Notes: generated by a model from the letters alone, not told the origin. A stretch of 64,000 nucleotides of DNA from Aplectana chamaeleonis (GCA_029168955.1 JAPDOI010000136.1:1006001-1070000); one strand, 5' to 3'; positions 47,101 to 59,695 are shown, numbered from the stretch's first letter. Numbers and translations are program-made.

Positions 47101-50100
47101 ACCACCCGCCGGTCTCCGCAACTCTGCAGACCCCTTAAGGGCCTGCAGAGTTCAAGTTGCGGCGTTGCTCGCAGCGACGAACAGCGCTGGGTGATGCAAT
47201 ATCGATTACATTCGGCGAAGAGCGCGACCGACGCAGCGTGATGGGCGACGAGGGGGCATCACATAGTGTATTGACGCCGCGACGGCTCTGCATCACTGCC
47301 AGCGAGCGGCGACCGACGCCGCGACGAGCGGCAACCGACGCGGCGACGATAATGTTTCGATACTTTTTGTCGCCGTATCAAGGCTGACGCTCGGCGACCA
47401 CCCGCCGGTCTTCCGCAACTCTGCAGGCCCCGTAAGGGCCTGCAGAGTTCAAGTTGGGGCGTGGCTCGCAGCGACGAACAGCGCTGGGTGGTGCAATATC
47501 GATTACGTTGGGCGAAGAGGGGGACCGACGCAGCGTGATGGGCGGCCGACCGGCGCAGCGTGTTGGGTCGCCGTGACGGTTCGGTCGTAATGTTTCGATA
47601 CTTTTTGTCGCCGTATCAAGGCTGACGCTCGGCGACCACCCGCCGGTCTCCGCAACTCTGCAGACCCCTTAAGGGCCTGCAGAGTTCAAGTTGCGGCGTT
47701 GCTCGCAGCGACGAACAGCGCTGGGTGATGCAATATCGATTACATTCGGCGAAGAGGGCGACCGACGCAGCGTGATGGGCGACGAGGGGGCATCACATAG
47801 TGTTTTGACGCTGCCACGACCCTACACCACTGCCAGCGAGCGGCAACCGACGCCGCGACGATAATGCTTTGAAACATTTTGTCGCCGTGACAGGGCTGCC
47901 GCTCCGCGACCACCCGCCGGTCTCCGCAACTCTGCAGACCCCTTAAGGGCCTGCAGAGTTCAAGTTGCGGCGTTGCTCGCAGCGACGAACAGCGCTGGGT
48001 GATGCAATATCGATTACATTCGGCGAAGAGGGCGACCGACGCAGCGTGATGGGCGACGAGGGGCATCACATAGTGTATTGACGCCGCGACGGCTCTGCAT
48101 CACTGCCAGCGAGCGGCGACCGACGCCGCGACGAGCGGCAACCGATGCGGCGACGATAATGTTTCGATACTTTTTTTGTCGCCGTATCAAGGCTGACGCT
48201 CGGCGACCACCCGCCGGTCTCCGCAACTCTGCAGACCCCTTAAGGGCCTGCAGAGTTCAAGTTGCGGCGTTGCTCGCAGCGACGAACAGCGCTGGGTGAT
48301 GCAATATCGATTACATTCGGCGAAGAGGGCGACCGACGCAGCGTGATGGGTCGCCGACCGACGCAGCGTGATGGGTCGCCGTGACGGTTCGTTCGTAATG
48401 TTTCGATACTTTTTGTCGCCGTATCAAGGCTGACGCTCGGCGACCACCCGCCGGTCTTCCGCAACTCTGCAGGCCCTTAAGGGGACTGCAGAGTTCAAGT
48501 TGCGGGGTGGCACGCAGCGACGAACAGCGCTGGGTGATGCAATATCGATTACATTCGGCGAAGAGGGCGACCGACGCAGCGTGATGGGCGACGAGGGGGC
48601 ATCACATAGTGTTTTGACGCTGCCACGACCCTACACCACTGCCAGCGAGCGGCAACCGACGCGGCGACGATAATGTTTTGAAACATTTTTGTCGCCGTGT
48701 CAAGGCTGACGCTCGGCGACCACCCGCCGGTCTCCGCAACTCTGCAGACCCCTTAAGGGCCTGCAGAGTTCAAGTTGCGGCGTTGCTCGCAGCGACGAAC
48801 AGCGCTGGGTGATGCAATATCGATTACATTCGGCGAAGAGGGCGACCGACGCAGCGTGATGGGCGACGAGGGGGCATCACATAGTGTATTGACGCCGCGA
48901 CGGCTCTGCATCACTGCCAGCGAGCGGCGACCGACGCCGCGACGAGCGGCAACCGATGCGGCGACGATAATGTTTCGATACTTTTTTTGTCGCCGTATCA
49001 AGGCTGACGCTCGGCGACCACCCGCCGGTCTCCGCAACTCTGCAGACCCCTTAAAGGCCTGCAGAGTTCAAGTTGCGGCGTTGCTCGCAGCGACGAACAG
49101 CGCTGGGTGATGCAATATCGATTACATTCGGCGAAGAGGGCGACCGACGCAGCGTGATGGGTCGCCGACCGACGCAGCGTGATGGGTCGCCGTGACGGTT
49201 CGTTCGTAATGTTTCGATACTTTTTTTTGTCGCCGTATCAAGGCTGACGCTCGGCGACCACTCGCCGGTCTCCGCAACTCTGCAGACCCCTTAAGGGCCT
49301 GCAGAGTTCAAGTGCGGCGTTGCTCGCAGCGACGAACAGCGCTGGGTGATGCAATATCGATTACATTCGGCGAAGAGGGCGACCGACGCAGCGTGATGGG
49401 CGACGAGGGGCATCACATAGTGTTTTGACGCTGCCACGACCCTACACCACTGCCAGCGAGCGGCAACCGACGCGGCGACGATAATGTTTTGAAACATTTT
49501 TGTCGCCGTGTCAAGGCTGACGCTCGGCGACCACCCGCCGGTCTCCGCAACTCTGCAGACCCTTAAGGGCCTGCAGAGTTCAAGTTGCGGCGTTGCTCGC
49601 AGCGACGAACAGCGCTGGGTGATGCAATATCGATTACATTCGGCGAAGAGGGCGACCGACGCAGCGTGATGGGCGACGAGGGCATCACATAGTGTATTGA
49701 CGCCGCGACGGCTCTGCATCACTGCCAGCGAGCGGCGACCGACGCCGCGACGAGCGGCAACCGACGCGGCGACGATAATGTTTTGAAACATTTTTGTCGC
49801 CGTGTCAAGGCTGACGCTCGGCGACCACCCGCCGGTCTCCGCAACTCTGCACACCCCTTAAGGGCCTGCAGACTTCAAGGTGTGGCGTTGCTCGCAGCGA
49901 CGAACAGCGCTGGGTGATGCAATATCGATTACTTTCGACGAAGAGGGCGCCCGACGCAGCGTGATGGGCGACGAGGGGGCATCACATAGTGTTTTGACGC
50001 TGCCACGACCCTACACCACTGCCAGCGAGCGGCAACCGACGCGGCGACGATAATGTTTTGAAATATTTTTGTCGCCGTGTCAAGGCTGACGCTCGGCGAC

Positions 50101-53100
50101 CACCCGCCGGTCTCCGCAACTCTGCAGACCCCTTAAGGGCCTGCAGAGTTCAAGTGCGGCGTTGCTCGCAGCGACGAACAGCGCTGGGTGATGCAATATC
50201 GATTACATTCGGCGAAGACGGCGACCGACGCAGCGTGATGGGCGACGAGGGGCATCACATAGTGTATTGACGCCGCGACGGCTCTGCATCACTGCCAGCG
50301 AGCGGCGACCGACGCCGCGACGAGCGGCAACCAACGCGGCGACGATAATGTTTCGATACTTTTTGTCGCCGTATCAAGGCTGACGCTCGGCGACCACCCG
50401 CCGGTCTCCGCAACTCTGCAGACCCCTTAAGGGCCTGCAGAGTTCAAGTTGCGGCGTTGCTCGCAGCGACGAACAGCGCTGGGTGATGCAATATCGATTA
50501 CATTCGGCGAAGAGGGCGACCGACGCAGCGTGATGGGTCGCCGACCGACGCAGCGTGATGGGTCGCCGTGACGGTTCGTTCGTAATGTTTCGATACTTTT
50601 TTTGTCGCCGTATCAAGGCTGACGCTCGGCGACCACCCGCCGGTCTCCGCAACTCTGCAGACCCCTTAAGGGCCTGCAGAGTTCTGCTGCGGCGTTGCTC
50701 GCAGCGACGAACAGCGCTGGGTGATGCAATATCGATTACATTCGGCGAAGAGGGCGACCGACGCAGCGTGATGGGCGACGAGGGGGCATCACATAGTGTT
50801 TTGACGCTGCCACGACCCTACACCACTGCCAGCGAGCGGCAACCGACGCGGCGACGATAATGTTTTGAAACATTTTTGTCGCCGTGTCAAGGCTGACGCT
50901 CGGCGACCACCCGCCGGTCTCCGCAACTCTGCAGACCCCTTAAGGGCCTGCAGAGTTCAAGTTGCGGCGTTGCTCGCAGCGACGAACAGCGCTGGGTGAT
51001 GCAATATCGATTACATTCGGCGAAGAGGGCGACCGACGCAGCGTGATGGGCGACGAGGGGGCATCACATAGTGTATTGACGCCGCGACGGCTCTGCATCA
51101 CTGCCAGCGAGCGGCGACCGACGCCGCGACGAGCGGCAACCGATGCGGCGACGATAATGTTTCGATACTTTTTTTGTCGCCGTATCAAGGCTGACGCTCG
51201 GCGACCACCCGCCGGTCTCCGCAACTCTGCAGACCCCTTAAGGGCCTGCAGAGTTCCAGTTGCGGCGTTGCTCGCAGCGACGAACAGCGCTGGGTAATGC
51301 AATATCGATTACATTCGGCGAAGAGGGCGACCGACGCAGCGTGATGGGTCGCCGACCGACGCAGCGTGATGGGTCGCCGTGACGGTTCGTTCGTAATGTT
51401 TCGATACTTTTTTTGCCGCCGTATCAAGGCTGACGCTCGGCGACCACCCGCCGGTCTCCGCAACTCTGCAGACCCCTTAAGGGCCTGCAGAGTTCAAGTG
51501 CGGCGTTGCTCGCAGCGACGAACAGCGCTGGGTGATGCAATATCGATTACATTCGGCGAAGAGGGCGACCGACGCAGCGTGATGGGCGACGAGGGGCATC
51601 ACATAGTGTTTTGACGCTGCCACGACCCTACACCACTGCCAGCGAGCGGCAACCGACGCGGCGACGATAATGTTTTGAAACATTTTTGTCGCCGTGTCAA
51701 GGCTGACGCTCGGCGACCACCCGCCGGTCTCCGCAACTCTGCAGACCCCTTAAGGGCCTGCAGAGTTCAAGTGCGGCGTTGCTCGCAGCGACGAACAGCG
51801 CTGGGTGATGCAATATCGATTACATTCGGCGAAGAGGGCGACCGACGCAGCGTGATGGGCGACGAGGGGCATCACATAGTGTATTGACGCCGCGACGGCT
51901 CTGCATCACTGCCAGCGAGCGGCGACCGACGCCGCGACGAGCGGCAACCGACGCGGCGACGATAATGTTTCGATACTTTTTGTCGCCGTATCAAAGCTGA
52001 CGCTCGGCGACCACCCGCCGGTCTTCCGCAACTCTGCAGCCCCCTTAGGGGCCTGCAGAGTTCAAGTTGCGGCGTTGCTCGCAGCGACGAACAGCGCTGG
52101 GTGATGCAATATCGAATACATTCGGCGAAGAGGGCGACCGACGCAGCGTGATGGGTCGCCGTGACGGTTCGTTCGTAATGTTTCGATACTTTTTTTGTCG
52201 CCGTATCAAGGCTGACGCTCGGCGACCACCCGCCGGTCTCCGCAACTCTGCAGACCCCTTAAGGGCCTGCAGAGTTCAAGTTGCGGCGTTGCTCGCAGCG
52301 ACGAACAGCGCTGGGTGATGCAATATCGATTACATTCGGCGAAGAGGGCGACCGACGCAGCGTGATGGGCGACGAGTGGGGCATCACATAGTGTTTTGAC
52401 GCTGCCACGACCCTACACCACTGCCAGCGAGCGGCAACCGACGCGGCGACGATAATGTTTTGAAACATTTTTGTCGCCGTGTCAAGGCTGACGCTCGGCG
52501 ACCACCCGCCGGTCTCCGCAACTCTGCAGACCCCTTAAGGGCCTGCAGAGTTCAAGTTGCGGCGTTGCTCGCAGCAACGAACAGCGCTGGGTGATGCAAT
52601 ATCGATTACATTCGGCGAAGAGGGCGACCGACGCAGCGTGATGGGCGACGAGGGGGCATCACATAGTGTATTGACGCCGCGACGGCTCTGCATCACTGCC
52701 AGCGAGCGGCGACCGACGCCGCGACGAGCGGCAACCGACGCGGCGACGATAATGTTTCGATACTTTTTTTGTCGCCGTATCAAGGCTGACGCTCGTCGAC
52801 CACCCGCCGGTCTCCGCAACTCTGCAGACCCCTTAAGGGCCTGCAGAGTTCAAGTTGCGGCGTTGCTCGCAGCGACGAACAGCGCTGGGTGATGCAATAT
52901 CGATTACATTCGGCGAAGAGGGCGACCGACGCAGCGTGATGGGCGACGAGGGGCATCACATAGTGTATTGACGCCGCGACGGCTCTGCATCACTGCCAGC
53001 GAGCGGCGACCGACGCCGCGACGAGCGGCAACCGACGCGGCGACGATAATGTTTCGATACTTTTTTTGTCGCCGTATCAAGGCTGACGCTCGGCGACCAC

Positions 53101-55027
53101 TCGCCGGTCTCCGCAACTCTGCAGACCCCTTGAGGGCCTGCAGAGTTCAAGTTGCGGCGTTGCTCGCAGCGACGAACAGCGCTGGGTGATGCAATATCGA
53201 TTACATTCGGCGAAGAGGGCGACCGACGCAGCGTGATGGGTCGCCGACCGACGCAGCGTGATGGGTCGCCGTGACGGTTCGTTCGTAATGTTTCGATACT
53301 TTTTTTGTCGCTGTATCAAGGCTGACGCTCGGCGACCACCCGCCGGTCTCCGCAACTCTGCAGACCCCTTAAGGGCCTGCAGAGTTCAAGCTGCGGCGTT
53401 GCTCGCAGCGACGAACAGCGCTGGGTGATGCAATATCGATTACATTCGGCGAAGAGGGCGACCGACGCAGCGTGATGGGCGACGAGGGGCATCACATAGT
53501 GTATTGACGCCGCGACGGCTCTGCATCACTGCCAGCGAGCGGCGACCGACGCCGCGACGAGCGGCAACCGACGCGGCGACGATAATGTTTCGATACTTTT
53601 TTTGTCGCCGTATCAAGGCTGACGCTCGGCGACCACCCGCCGGTCTCCGCAACTCTGCAGACCCCTTAAGGGCCTGCAGAGTTCAAGTTGCGGCGTTGCT
53701 CGCAGCGACGAACAGCGCTGGGTGATGCAATATCGATTACATTCGGCGAAGAGGGCGACCGACGCAGCGTGATGGGCGACGAGGGGGCATCACATAGTGT
53801 TTTGACGCTGCCACGACCCTACACCACTGCCAGCGAGCGGCAACCGACGCGGCGACGATAATGTTTTGAAACATTTTTGTCGCCGTGTCAAGGCTGACGC
53901 TCGGCGACCACCCGCCGGTCTCCGCAACTCTGCAGACCCCTTAAGGGCCTGCAGAGTTCAAGTTGCGGCGTTGCTCGCAGCGACAAACAGCGCTGGGTGA
54001 TGCGATATCGATTACATTCGGCGAAGAGGGCGACCGACGCAGCGTGATGGGCGACGAGGGGGCATCACATAGTGTATTGACGCCGCGACGGCTCTGCATC
54101 ACTGCCAGCGAGCGGCGACCGACGCCGCGACGAGCGGCAACCGACGCGGCGACGATAATGTTTCGATACTTTTTTTGTCGCCGTATCAAGGCTGACGCTC
54201 GGCGACCACCCGCCGGTCTCCGCAACTCTGCAGACCCCTTAAGGGCCTGCAGAGTTCAAGTTGCGGCGTTGCTCGCAGCGACGAACAGCGCTGGGTGATG
54301 CAATATCGATTACATTTGGCGAAGAGGGCGACCGACGCAGCGTGATGGGTCGCCGACCGACGCAGCGTGATGGGTCGCCGTGACGGTTCGTTCGTAATGT
54401 TTCGATACTTTTTTTGTCGCCGTATCAAGGCTGACGCTCGGCGACCACCCGCCGGTCTCCGCAACTCTGCAGACCCCTTAAGGGCCTGCAGAGTTCAAGT
54501 TGCGGCGTTGCTCGCAGCGACGAACAGCGCTGGGTGATGCAATATCGATTACATTCGGCGAAGAGGGCGACCGACGCAGCGTGATGGGCGACGAGGGGGC
54601 ATCACATAGTGTTTTGACGCTGCCACGACCCTGCACCACTGCCAGCGAGCGGCAACTGACGCGGCGACGATAATGTTTGGAAACATTTTTGTCGCCGTGT
54701 CAAGGCTGACGCTCGGCGACCACCCGCCGGTCTCCGCAACTCTGCAGACCCCTTAAGGGCCTGCAGAGTTCAAGTTGCGGCGTTGCTCGCAGCGACGAAC
54801 GGCGCTGGGTGATGCAATAACGATTACATTCGGCGAAGAGGGCGACCGACGCAGCGTGATGGGCGACGAGGGGGCATCACATAGTGTTCTGACGCTGCCA
54901 CGACCCTGCACCACTGCCAGCGAGCGGCAACCGACGCGGCGACGATAATGTTCGTAAACATTTTTGTCGCCGCGCCAAGGCTGTCGCTCGGCGACCATTC
55001 GCCGGTCGGTTCAACTCTGCAGACCCC
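44190..55027 (+). repeat. Region of the satellite with A-C-B higher-order repeat
   Basis: From about 44190 the monomer order is mostly A, C, B (starts near 44190, 44487, 44727, 45000, 45297, 45536, 45810 and so on), giving a unit of about 812 bp. Exceptions include A-C-A near 46621-47437, A-B-A near 49568-50137, A-A near 52538-52836, and B-B at the right end. A short C unit near 52048 has only one copy of its doubled block. West of 44 kb the order is much less regular. Confidence 0.75.
54757..55027 (+). repeat. Divergent right-edge monomer of the satellite
   Basis: A B-class unit with several private changes (AACGGCGCTGGG, AATAACGATTAC, GTTCGTAAACATT, CGCGCCAAGGCTGTCGC, CATTCGCCGGTCGGTTCAAC). 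It ends GCAGACCCCCAACC without TTAA and marks the array edge. Confidence 0.8.
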
Positions 55028-55780
55028 CAACCTGCTAAATGCTGTGGAGAAGCGCTTAAAATTACCTGTCGATGGACTGGTACCTTTTCCCCGAATTCCC
55101 AGGAGGTACGCCGGGTCGTTCTTAGGGCTTTCTCACCATGACGCAAATCAATCAAACCGACCTATGGAATGAGTTTCCATAGCAAACGAAATTAAGAGGA
55201 ATCATACCAGTGAGCACTAACTCACCATATTACAGTTCTGGTCATCGTATATATCGGCGCTGCGATAAAATTGCGATAAGAAAGCAAACGAACTCCTGTA
55301 ATGAAATGTTAGAAGCCAAAGGTAAACGGACGCCACCGATCAAACGAAAAGCTATAGGGAACAACTTGTAAAATGATTTTTCTATTTTTACCTGGAAGGA
55401 ATTTCTGATTAATCACGTCCAAACCTTAACCCGGGGCTCCTTGAAGAGATAAATCTTCGCAAGGAACAAAAAAAATATAAAACAAAAAAAAACTTTAACG
55501 AAACTAGAAACCCAGAAGAGATCTCATAATTCTGTTCCAACCATGAAATCTCCCTAAGTGGATGGTTTATATGATCGAAAGAACGGGATGAAAACAGACT
55601 CAGCAATAGAAGCATCGAACACAAAAGAATCAGAATGCTGAAAAGCAGCGCGGATTGTGAAAACTTGAAGTGAGATTTTGTGCTCCACGGCAGAAAAACT
55701 GCCCCAAGAACAAAGCACGCGTCGCGGCGCTGAGGGCTGGCTCAACGGTGGTCGGAGCGCCGTCCCCTCAAGTCTCCGCC
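55028..55780. other. Stretch without a recognised gene
   Basis: A short plus frame continues from the last monomer to 55172 (ending with the residues LSHHDANQSNRPME) but has no recognised motif and starts inside the satellite. The rest is AT-rich DNA with an A-run block (55465-55495). Confidence 0.4.
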
Positions 55781-56085
55781 CACAATTAAGGTTCAAGGCT
55801 GGCCCCCCTTGAGCAAAAATGAACGAGGCTTGCCCCCCTCGAGTGTCTGAGAGCTGCCCCGACGCCATCAAGCGCCTGTGCATAAGGGTCAGGGCACAGA
55901 CTCTCGGGGCACCTGCGCTGGGGTAACGAGACCCTGCCCCTGTCCTTGCCCCGCCGTGTGCGTTCATGCATCCGGCCCCAGGGGTGTGCGGCAAACGATT
56001 TTGAAAAATCGGCAAACGGAAATCGCCAAAATTTGTCCGAAAATGGCCGGCAAACGGCAATCGGCAATCGACAAACGGCAAAATA
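55781..56085. repeat. GC-rich repeat and CGGCAAACGG microrepeats, possible hAT-like end
   Basis: A GC-rich block with CCTGCCCCTGTCCTTGCCCC and GTTCATGCATCCGGCCCC (related, inverted, to about 20600) is followed by CAGGGGTGTGCGGCAAACG at 55979. That is the same end sequence as the small hAT-like MITE at 58512-58613. Then come many CGGCAAACGGCAAT units. I found no matching second end, so it may be a solo or truncated copy. Confidence 0.45.
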
Positions 56086-56600
56086 ATTAAAATCTTGTGC
56101 AAAAACCATACAAATGCTCTAAAAGTAGCAGTAGAAGTACTTCTTTCTCATGCACATTTCGTATTTCGATATCCAGATAAGAAATAGTTTTTGAATAGTG
56201 TACGCCCGACTGTCCTTGAACCTCGGCATTTGGTTCTAGTTCGAAAACACCAAAAGGTTTTTCAATAATGCCACAAGGAGTTTAAAGTCTTACGTTGCGT
56301 CTTGCTACGCACTTTACCTGATATAAAAAAACAGCACCGGAATGAGCATTCTATTGAACACTGCTAATAGGAATGCTTTGGTGAAAGGACAGTCGTTTTT
56401 AGAGGTTCTCTAATGTCAACCTTTTCGGAATATGTAGTAGTCATTCAATTGCTTCGTGCTTCAGATTCATCGGACAAAATTTAGAGTATCGCGTAATGCA
56501 AGTCAAGAGGGTGAGCACTTGAAAGTCGTTCAAAAGAAGGGAGAGGTCCATGTGTCCCTTCTCTAGAGGATTATTTCCCAACAAGCGTGGCAGTGATGCC
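56086..56600. other. Stretch without a recognised gene
   Basis: AT-rich, no motif or repeat structure noticed. Confidence 0.4.
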
Positions 56601-57230
56601 GCTTCTCTAGTAGGCATTGCCGCTGTGGCTCCGCGATAAAGCCATACCGGCACCTACAGGCACCAGAGCTGCTCCACGGAAGTGCCGCTGCGGCACCGCG
56701 ATCGGTGGCTGCGCCTCTACAAAAATAGGACCAACTGAAAGTAACTCATATGAAATTAATCATGAGCCACACAACAACTGGGCGGGGCCTACGAACCAAA
56801 ATGCGCACCTACGGTTGTTAGATCCTTTGTCTGATAGGAACAGAGGGTATCCTGTTACTGCGGGCAAGAAGATACGGAACGTGGGTAATCAAACTTGGGT
56901 GATTGAACCGGCCACACCACACAGGACAGTGCATCGTAGTCGACGCGGGTTCGCTGATGCATCCTCGCGGAGTCGGTGCGGTTCTAACACGGAACCGCTG
57001 CGGTGCTATCGAGCCAATGTCGTGACGTTGCTGAGGCGCAAGGCACTGCAACATAATTGTGTCGACACAGTGATGAACGCGGAGCCGCTGCGGTACTACC
57101 GCGGAACTATCGCGGCACAGTTGATGGTCGCTTTACTTTTCCGGCTATGCCGCGGCAAACTTTCTGAAAGTTTGCATCGTACTCGCTGGCGTGCCTCATG
57201 GTGTGTTTACTATTTGACCGGAATTTAGAT
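56601..57230. repeat. GC-rich degenerate repeats around CCGCTGCGG
   Basis: Motifs such as GCCGCTGTGGCTCCGCGATA, GTGCCGCTGCGGCACCGCGA, GGAACCGCTGCGGTGCTATC and GGAGCCGCTGCGGTACTACC occur on both sides of a plainer middle. They could be the ends of an old MITE. A 203-codon plus frame (56617-57228) runs through it with the repeated residue pattern EPLRxYR; because it follows the DNA repeat and has no known domain, I do not call it a gene. Confidence 0.4.
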
Positions 57231-57773
57231 GAAGGATTATCACGAGGAGAAATACAACTACAGAAATACGACACGTTTTCGAACAGTCTTGAAAACCTTC
57301 CCGAGAAACTGCTCCATCTCCGTCATCTCTTCCCCTCCGACAATTTAAATTTCTTCTGAACTGCGCACTAACAACTCACATACATGAAATTGAGTAGTTT
57401 TTCAAGCTTTCCAAAAATACGACTCTTGAAAAACCACGGTTGTCTCAAACCACCTCCTTCCCAAACTGTACGCCACCGTTTATTCCGAACTGATCACCGT
57501 CGACTCCGTCAATCCAGTTTATAGTCAAGCAGCGAATTTATTCAAAACGGATGTTCCCCACGACGTGTACACCCTCCCCACCTTTTTGACTCTAACTTTA
57601 AACTTGGTAGCATTTTTCTCAGCTCAATTGTGAGCATAATAGAAGATGACGGAGTGCATAAGCCCACAAACTGCCAGTGAAGTCCAACATCCTCTGCATA
57701 CACGACGCTTTGAGAAATATCTGAAAGAGATTGAGCTCTGAACCTTTTATGCTCTCTCCTGAAAATGTTCAGG
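57231..57773. other. Stretch without a recognised gene
   Basis: AT-rich DNA, nothing recognised. Confidence 0.4.
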
Positions 57774-57781
57774 GTGTTAAT

Positions 57782-58917
57782 CAGGGCTGTGCGGAACAGT
57801 TCCGCTTCCGATTCCGTTTCCGTATTTCCGGTATTTTTTGGGCTGTTCCGTTCCGCTTCCGTTTCCGAGTTTTTGGGTCCGGAAACGGAATAAATCAGTG
57901 AAACACGCTATATGATAGTGGGTCTAGGCAAGGATTTTTGAAGGGTTCATGCGGCGCTGAAAACTGCATCTGACCTCGTGTTCAAGTGGATATCTGAGCT
58001 CGGCTGATATCATTCACGAAGTCTGGGGTCTGCGATTGGAACTCTATAAAACGATGACACGAAATGGGTGTGGCAGGAATCTGAACGGCTTTTGAGAATT
58101 ATTCTGAAAAATATGTAGCTTTTTTCTCTGAGATTCAATGATTTCGTGAAGATTTTCTTCCTGATTCCACTTCTTTGCTTTTTTAACCCCACGAAAGCAA
58201 CAAAAATCGAAATAGTTTTTTTTCGAACGAGCAGCCTGTATTCTATAAAGGTGTCGCGGTGGAGACAGGTAGAGGTGACCACCGGCAGCGGCGAGGCTCG
58301 TTTGAGGAAGATCATAAGAGAAGTTTCTCATCTCGCCAAGGAGTTTTTCTTCATTTTTCGAATTCAATCGTTTAATAAACACTCCAATAGGCAAATTTGG
58401 TTCGAAAGAAGAAAAGTAGTCGCTGATTATCTGAAAATTGACTTCTGATTAGCCTTGAAGGACACCAGGTGTCGCTTGGAATGCTTGCTTTCTGCGGGAC
58501 AGGCTGTACACCAGTGTGCGGCAACGAAAAATAAATTCCGGCAAACGGCGACGGCAAACCCCCAAGAGGTCAGCAAATTGCAATCGGCAAACGGCAAATA
58601 CCGCACACCCCTGCTTTATACTTTTTCGAAGGGCGGCTACATATAATGAGTATTTTTAGAGGTTGCCTTTTCGGATGTTTAAAAGCGACACTTCGAAATC
58701 GTTGAATGCCTCGTAGTGACTTTATTTCGGGTTAGTATTAGTTTATTGACTGAAATCACTGGTTATTGAATGAGAGCTCCGGGCAATGAGCAACAGCGTG
58801 ACAATGAGGCAACCCAGCATTTTTTAGTCTCTTCCGTTTCCGTTTCCGGCGTTTTTTGGCCATTTTTCTTCCGTTTCCGTTTCCGAAAATTTTGAAAAAG
58901 AGTTCCGCACAGCCCTG
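57782..58917. mobile_element. hAT-like non-autonomous element, 1136 bp
   Basis: Perfect 16-bp inverted ends CAGGGCTGTGCGGAAC, with an exact 8-bp target duplication GTGTTAAT (57774-57781, 58918-58925). CAGGG-type ends plus an 8-bp duplication are the hAT signature. Many subterminal TTCCGTTTCCG units lie next to both ends, as expected of transposase-binding sites. The interior holds a 100-codon frame (58146-58448) with no hAT transposase motif, so the element is non-autonomous. Confidence 0.9.
58512..58613. mobile_element. 102-bp hAT-like MITE nested in the larger hAT element
   Basis: Ends CAGTGTGCGGCAACG and CCGCACACCCCTG (inverse CAGGGGTGTGCGG), interior of CGGCAAACGGC repeats. Flanks CTGTACAC and CTTTATAC match at 6 of 8 bases, a probable decayed 8-bp duplication. 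Related end sequence is at 55979. Confidence 0.6.
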
Positions 58918-58925
58918 GTGTTAAT

Positions 58926-59695
58926 TCTTGTCCCGATGAATCCTGCAATAATTGATCAAGCTTCACCAAGGAGGAGGTGGGGAATTCGGTACTCTTCCAG
59001 ACAAGAGGACCCACACGAGCATTACACTGCAATACTAGCAATTGCTTTGACGTGTCAGCAGGGTAGGTCACATCAACTGGCTTGAAGTTTTGAAGTACGT
59101 ATAGTGTGTCTCTCTACTTTCGAGCCAGTCGCTGCAAGGCTTATCGGGTTTCCATTCGCATCTTAATCGCGGCGTTTGTTATCTATTGCGCACTTTTTGC
59201 CGAATTTTGTCAAAAGGTGAGTGGAAAACCGGCAAACAACAATCGACAAAAATCGTCCAAAAACGGCCGGCAAACGGCAATCGGCAACCGGCAAAGGACG
59301 GGACCCCCCTGCGCGCCTGGCGCCCTTAGGGCCCCCTTGCCCCAGCCCTATGGGCGCGACGCCCGGACATCTTAGCAAAGGGCGCGGGGCCCGGCTATTC
59401 TAGCAAAAAGGACGGGGGGCCCGGACGATTTCTATCATTATTGAAACTGCCTTCGCCTTTCTCGCTCGTTTTTAGCCCAGAAGAAGGAGAATCGATCGTT
59501 TTCGATTTCTCTAACTTGGGAAAATGATTTATCACTAAATGACGTCATCAATTGTGTAGAAATCAACAAAATAATTGGAATTTTTATTTCACAACTCAAC
59601 AATACATTTCTTAGAAATATTAGAAAATCGTGATGTTATTCTATAGCGCCCCAATCTTCGCATCTTCACCGGTTTTAAACACACGTGAATAGAAA
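58926..59695. other. Non-coding stretch with CGGCAAACGG repeats and a GC-rich block
   Basis: 59225-59300 has repeats of CGGCAAACGGCAATCGGCAA like those at 56030 and 58545. 59300-59430 is GC-rich with GGGCCCGG motifs. No gene seen. Confidence 0.4.

Larger units (their letters stand above)
25453..55027 (+). repeat. 29.6-kb satellite array of about 106 TTAA-bounded monomers
   Basis: Head-to-tail monomers start GGGCCTGCAGAGTTCAAG and end CCGCAACTCTGCAGACCCC, with TTAA between units. There are three classes. A is about 298 bp (for example 26585-26882) and contains GTGTATTGACGCCGCGACGG. B is about 275 bp (27122-27396) and contains GTGTTTTGACGCTGCCACGA and TTTTGAAACAT. C is about 239 bp (26883-27121) and carries a doubled GACCGACGCAGCGTGATGGG block and GGTTCGTTCGTAATG. 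They share both ends and differ in the middle. The array is GC-rich and dense in CpG. Long frames on both strands occur, but unit lengths are not multiples of three and frames change at each junction, so these are not taken as genes. Confidence 0.95.

Noticed and set aside
25453..55027. Dozens of 60-190 codon frames on both strands of the satellite
   Set aside because: They repeat with the DNA unit, unit lengths are not multiples of three, and frames change at junctions. No domain, start context or splice pattern supports them.
25453..55027. CRISPR-like or other prokaryotic array
   Set aside because: There are no short repeats with unique spacers; the units are 239-298 bp and nearly identical end to end. 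The surroundings are eukaryotic.
56617..57228. 203-codon plus-strand frame
   Set aside because: It runs through GC-rich degenerate repeats that explain its repeated residues; it has no known domain and no splice or promoter context.
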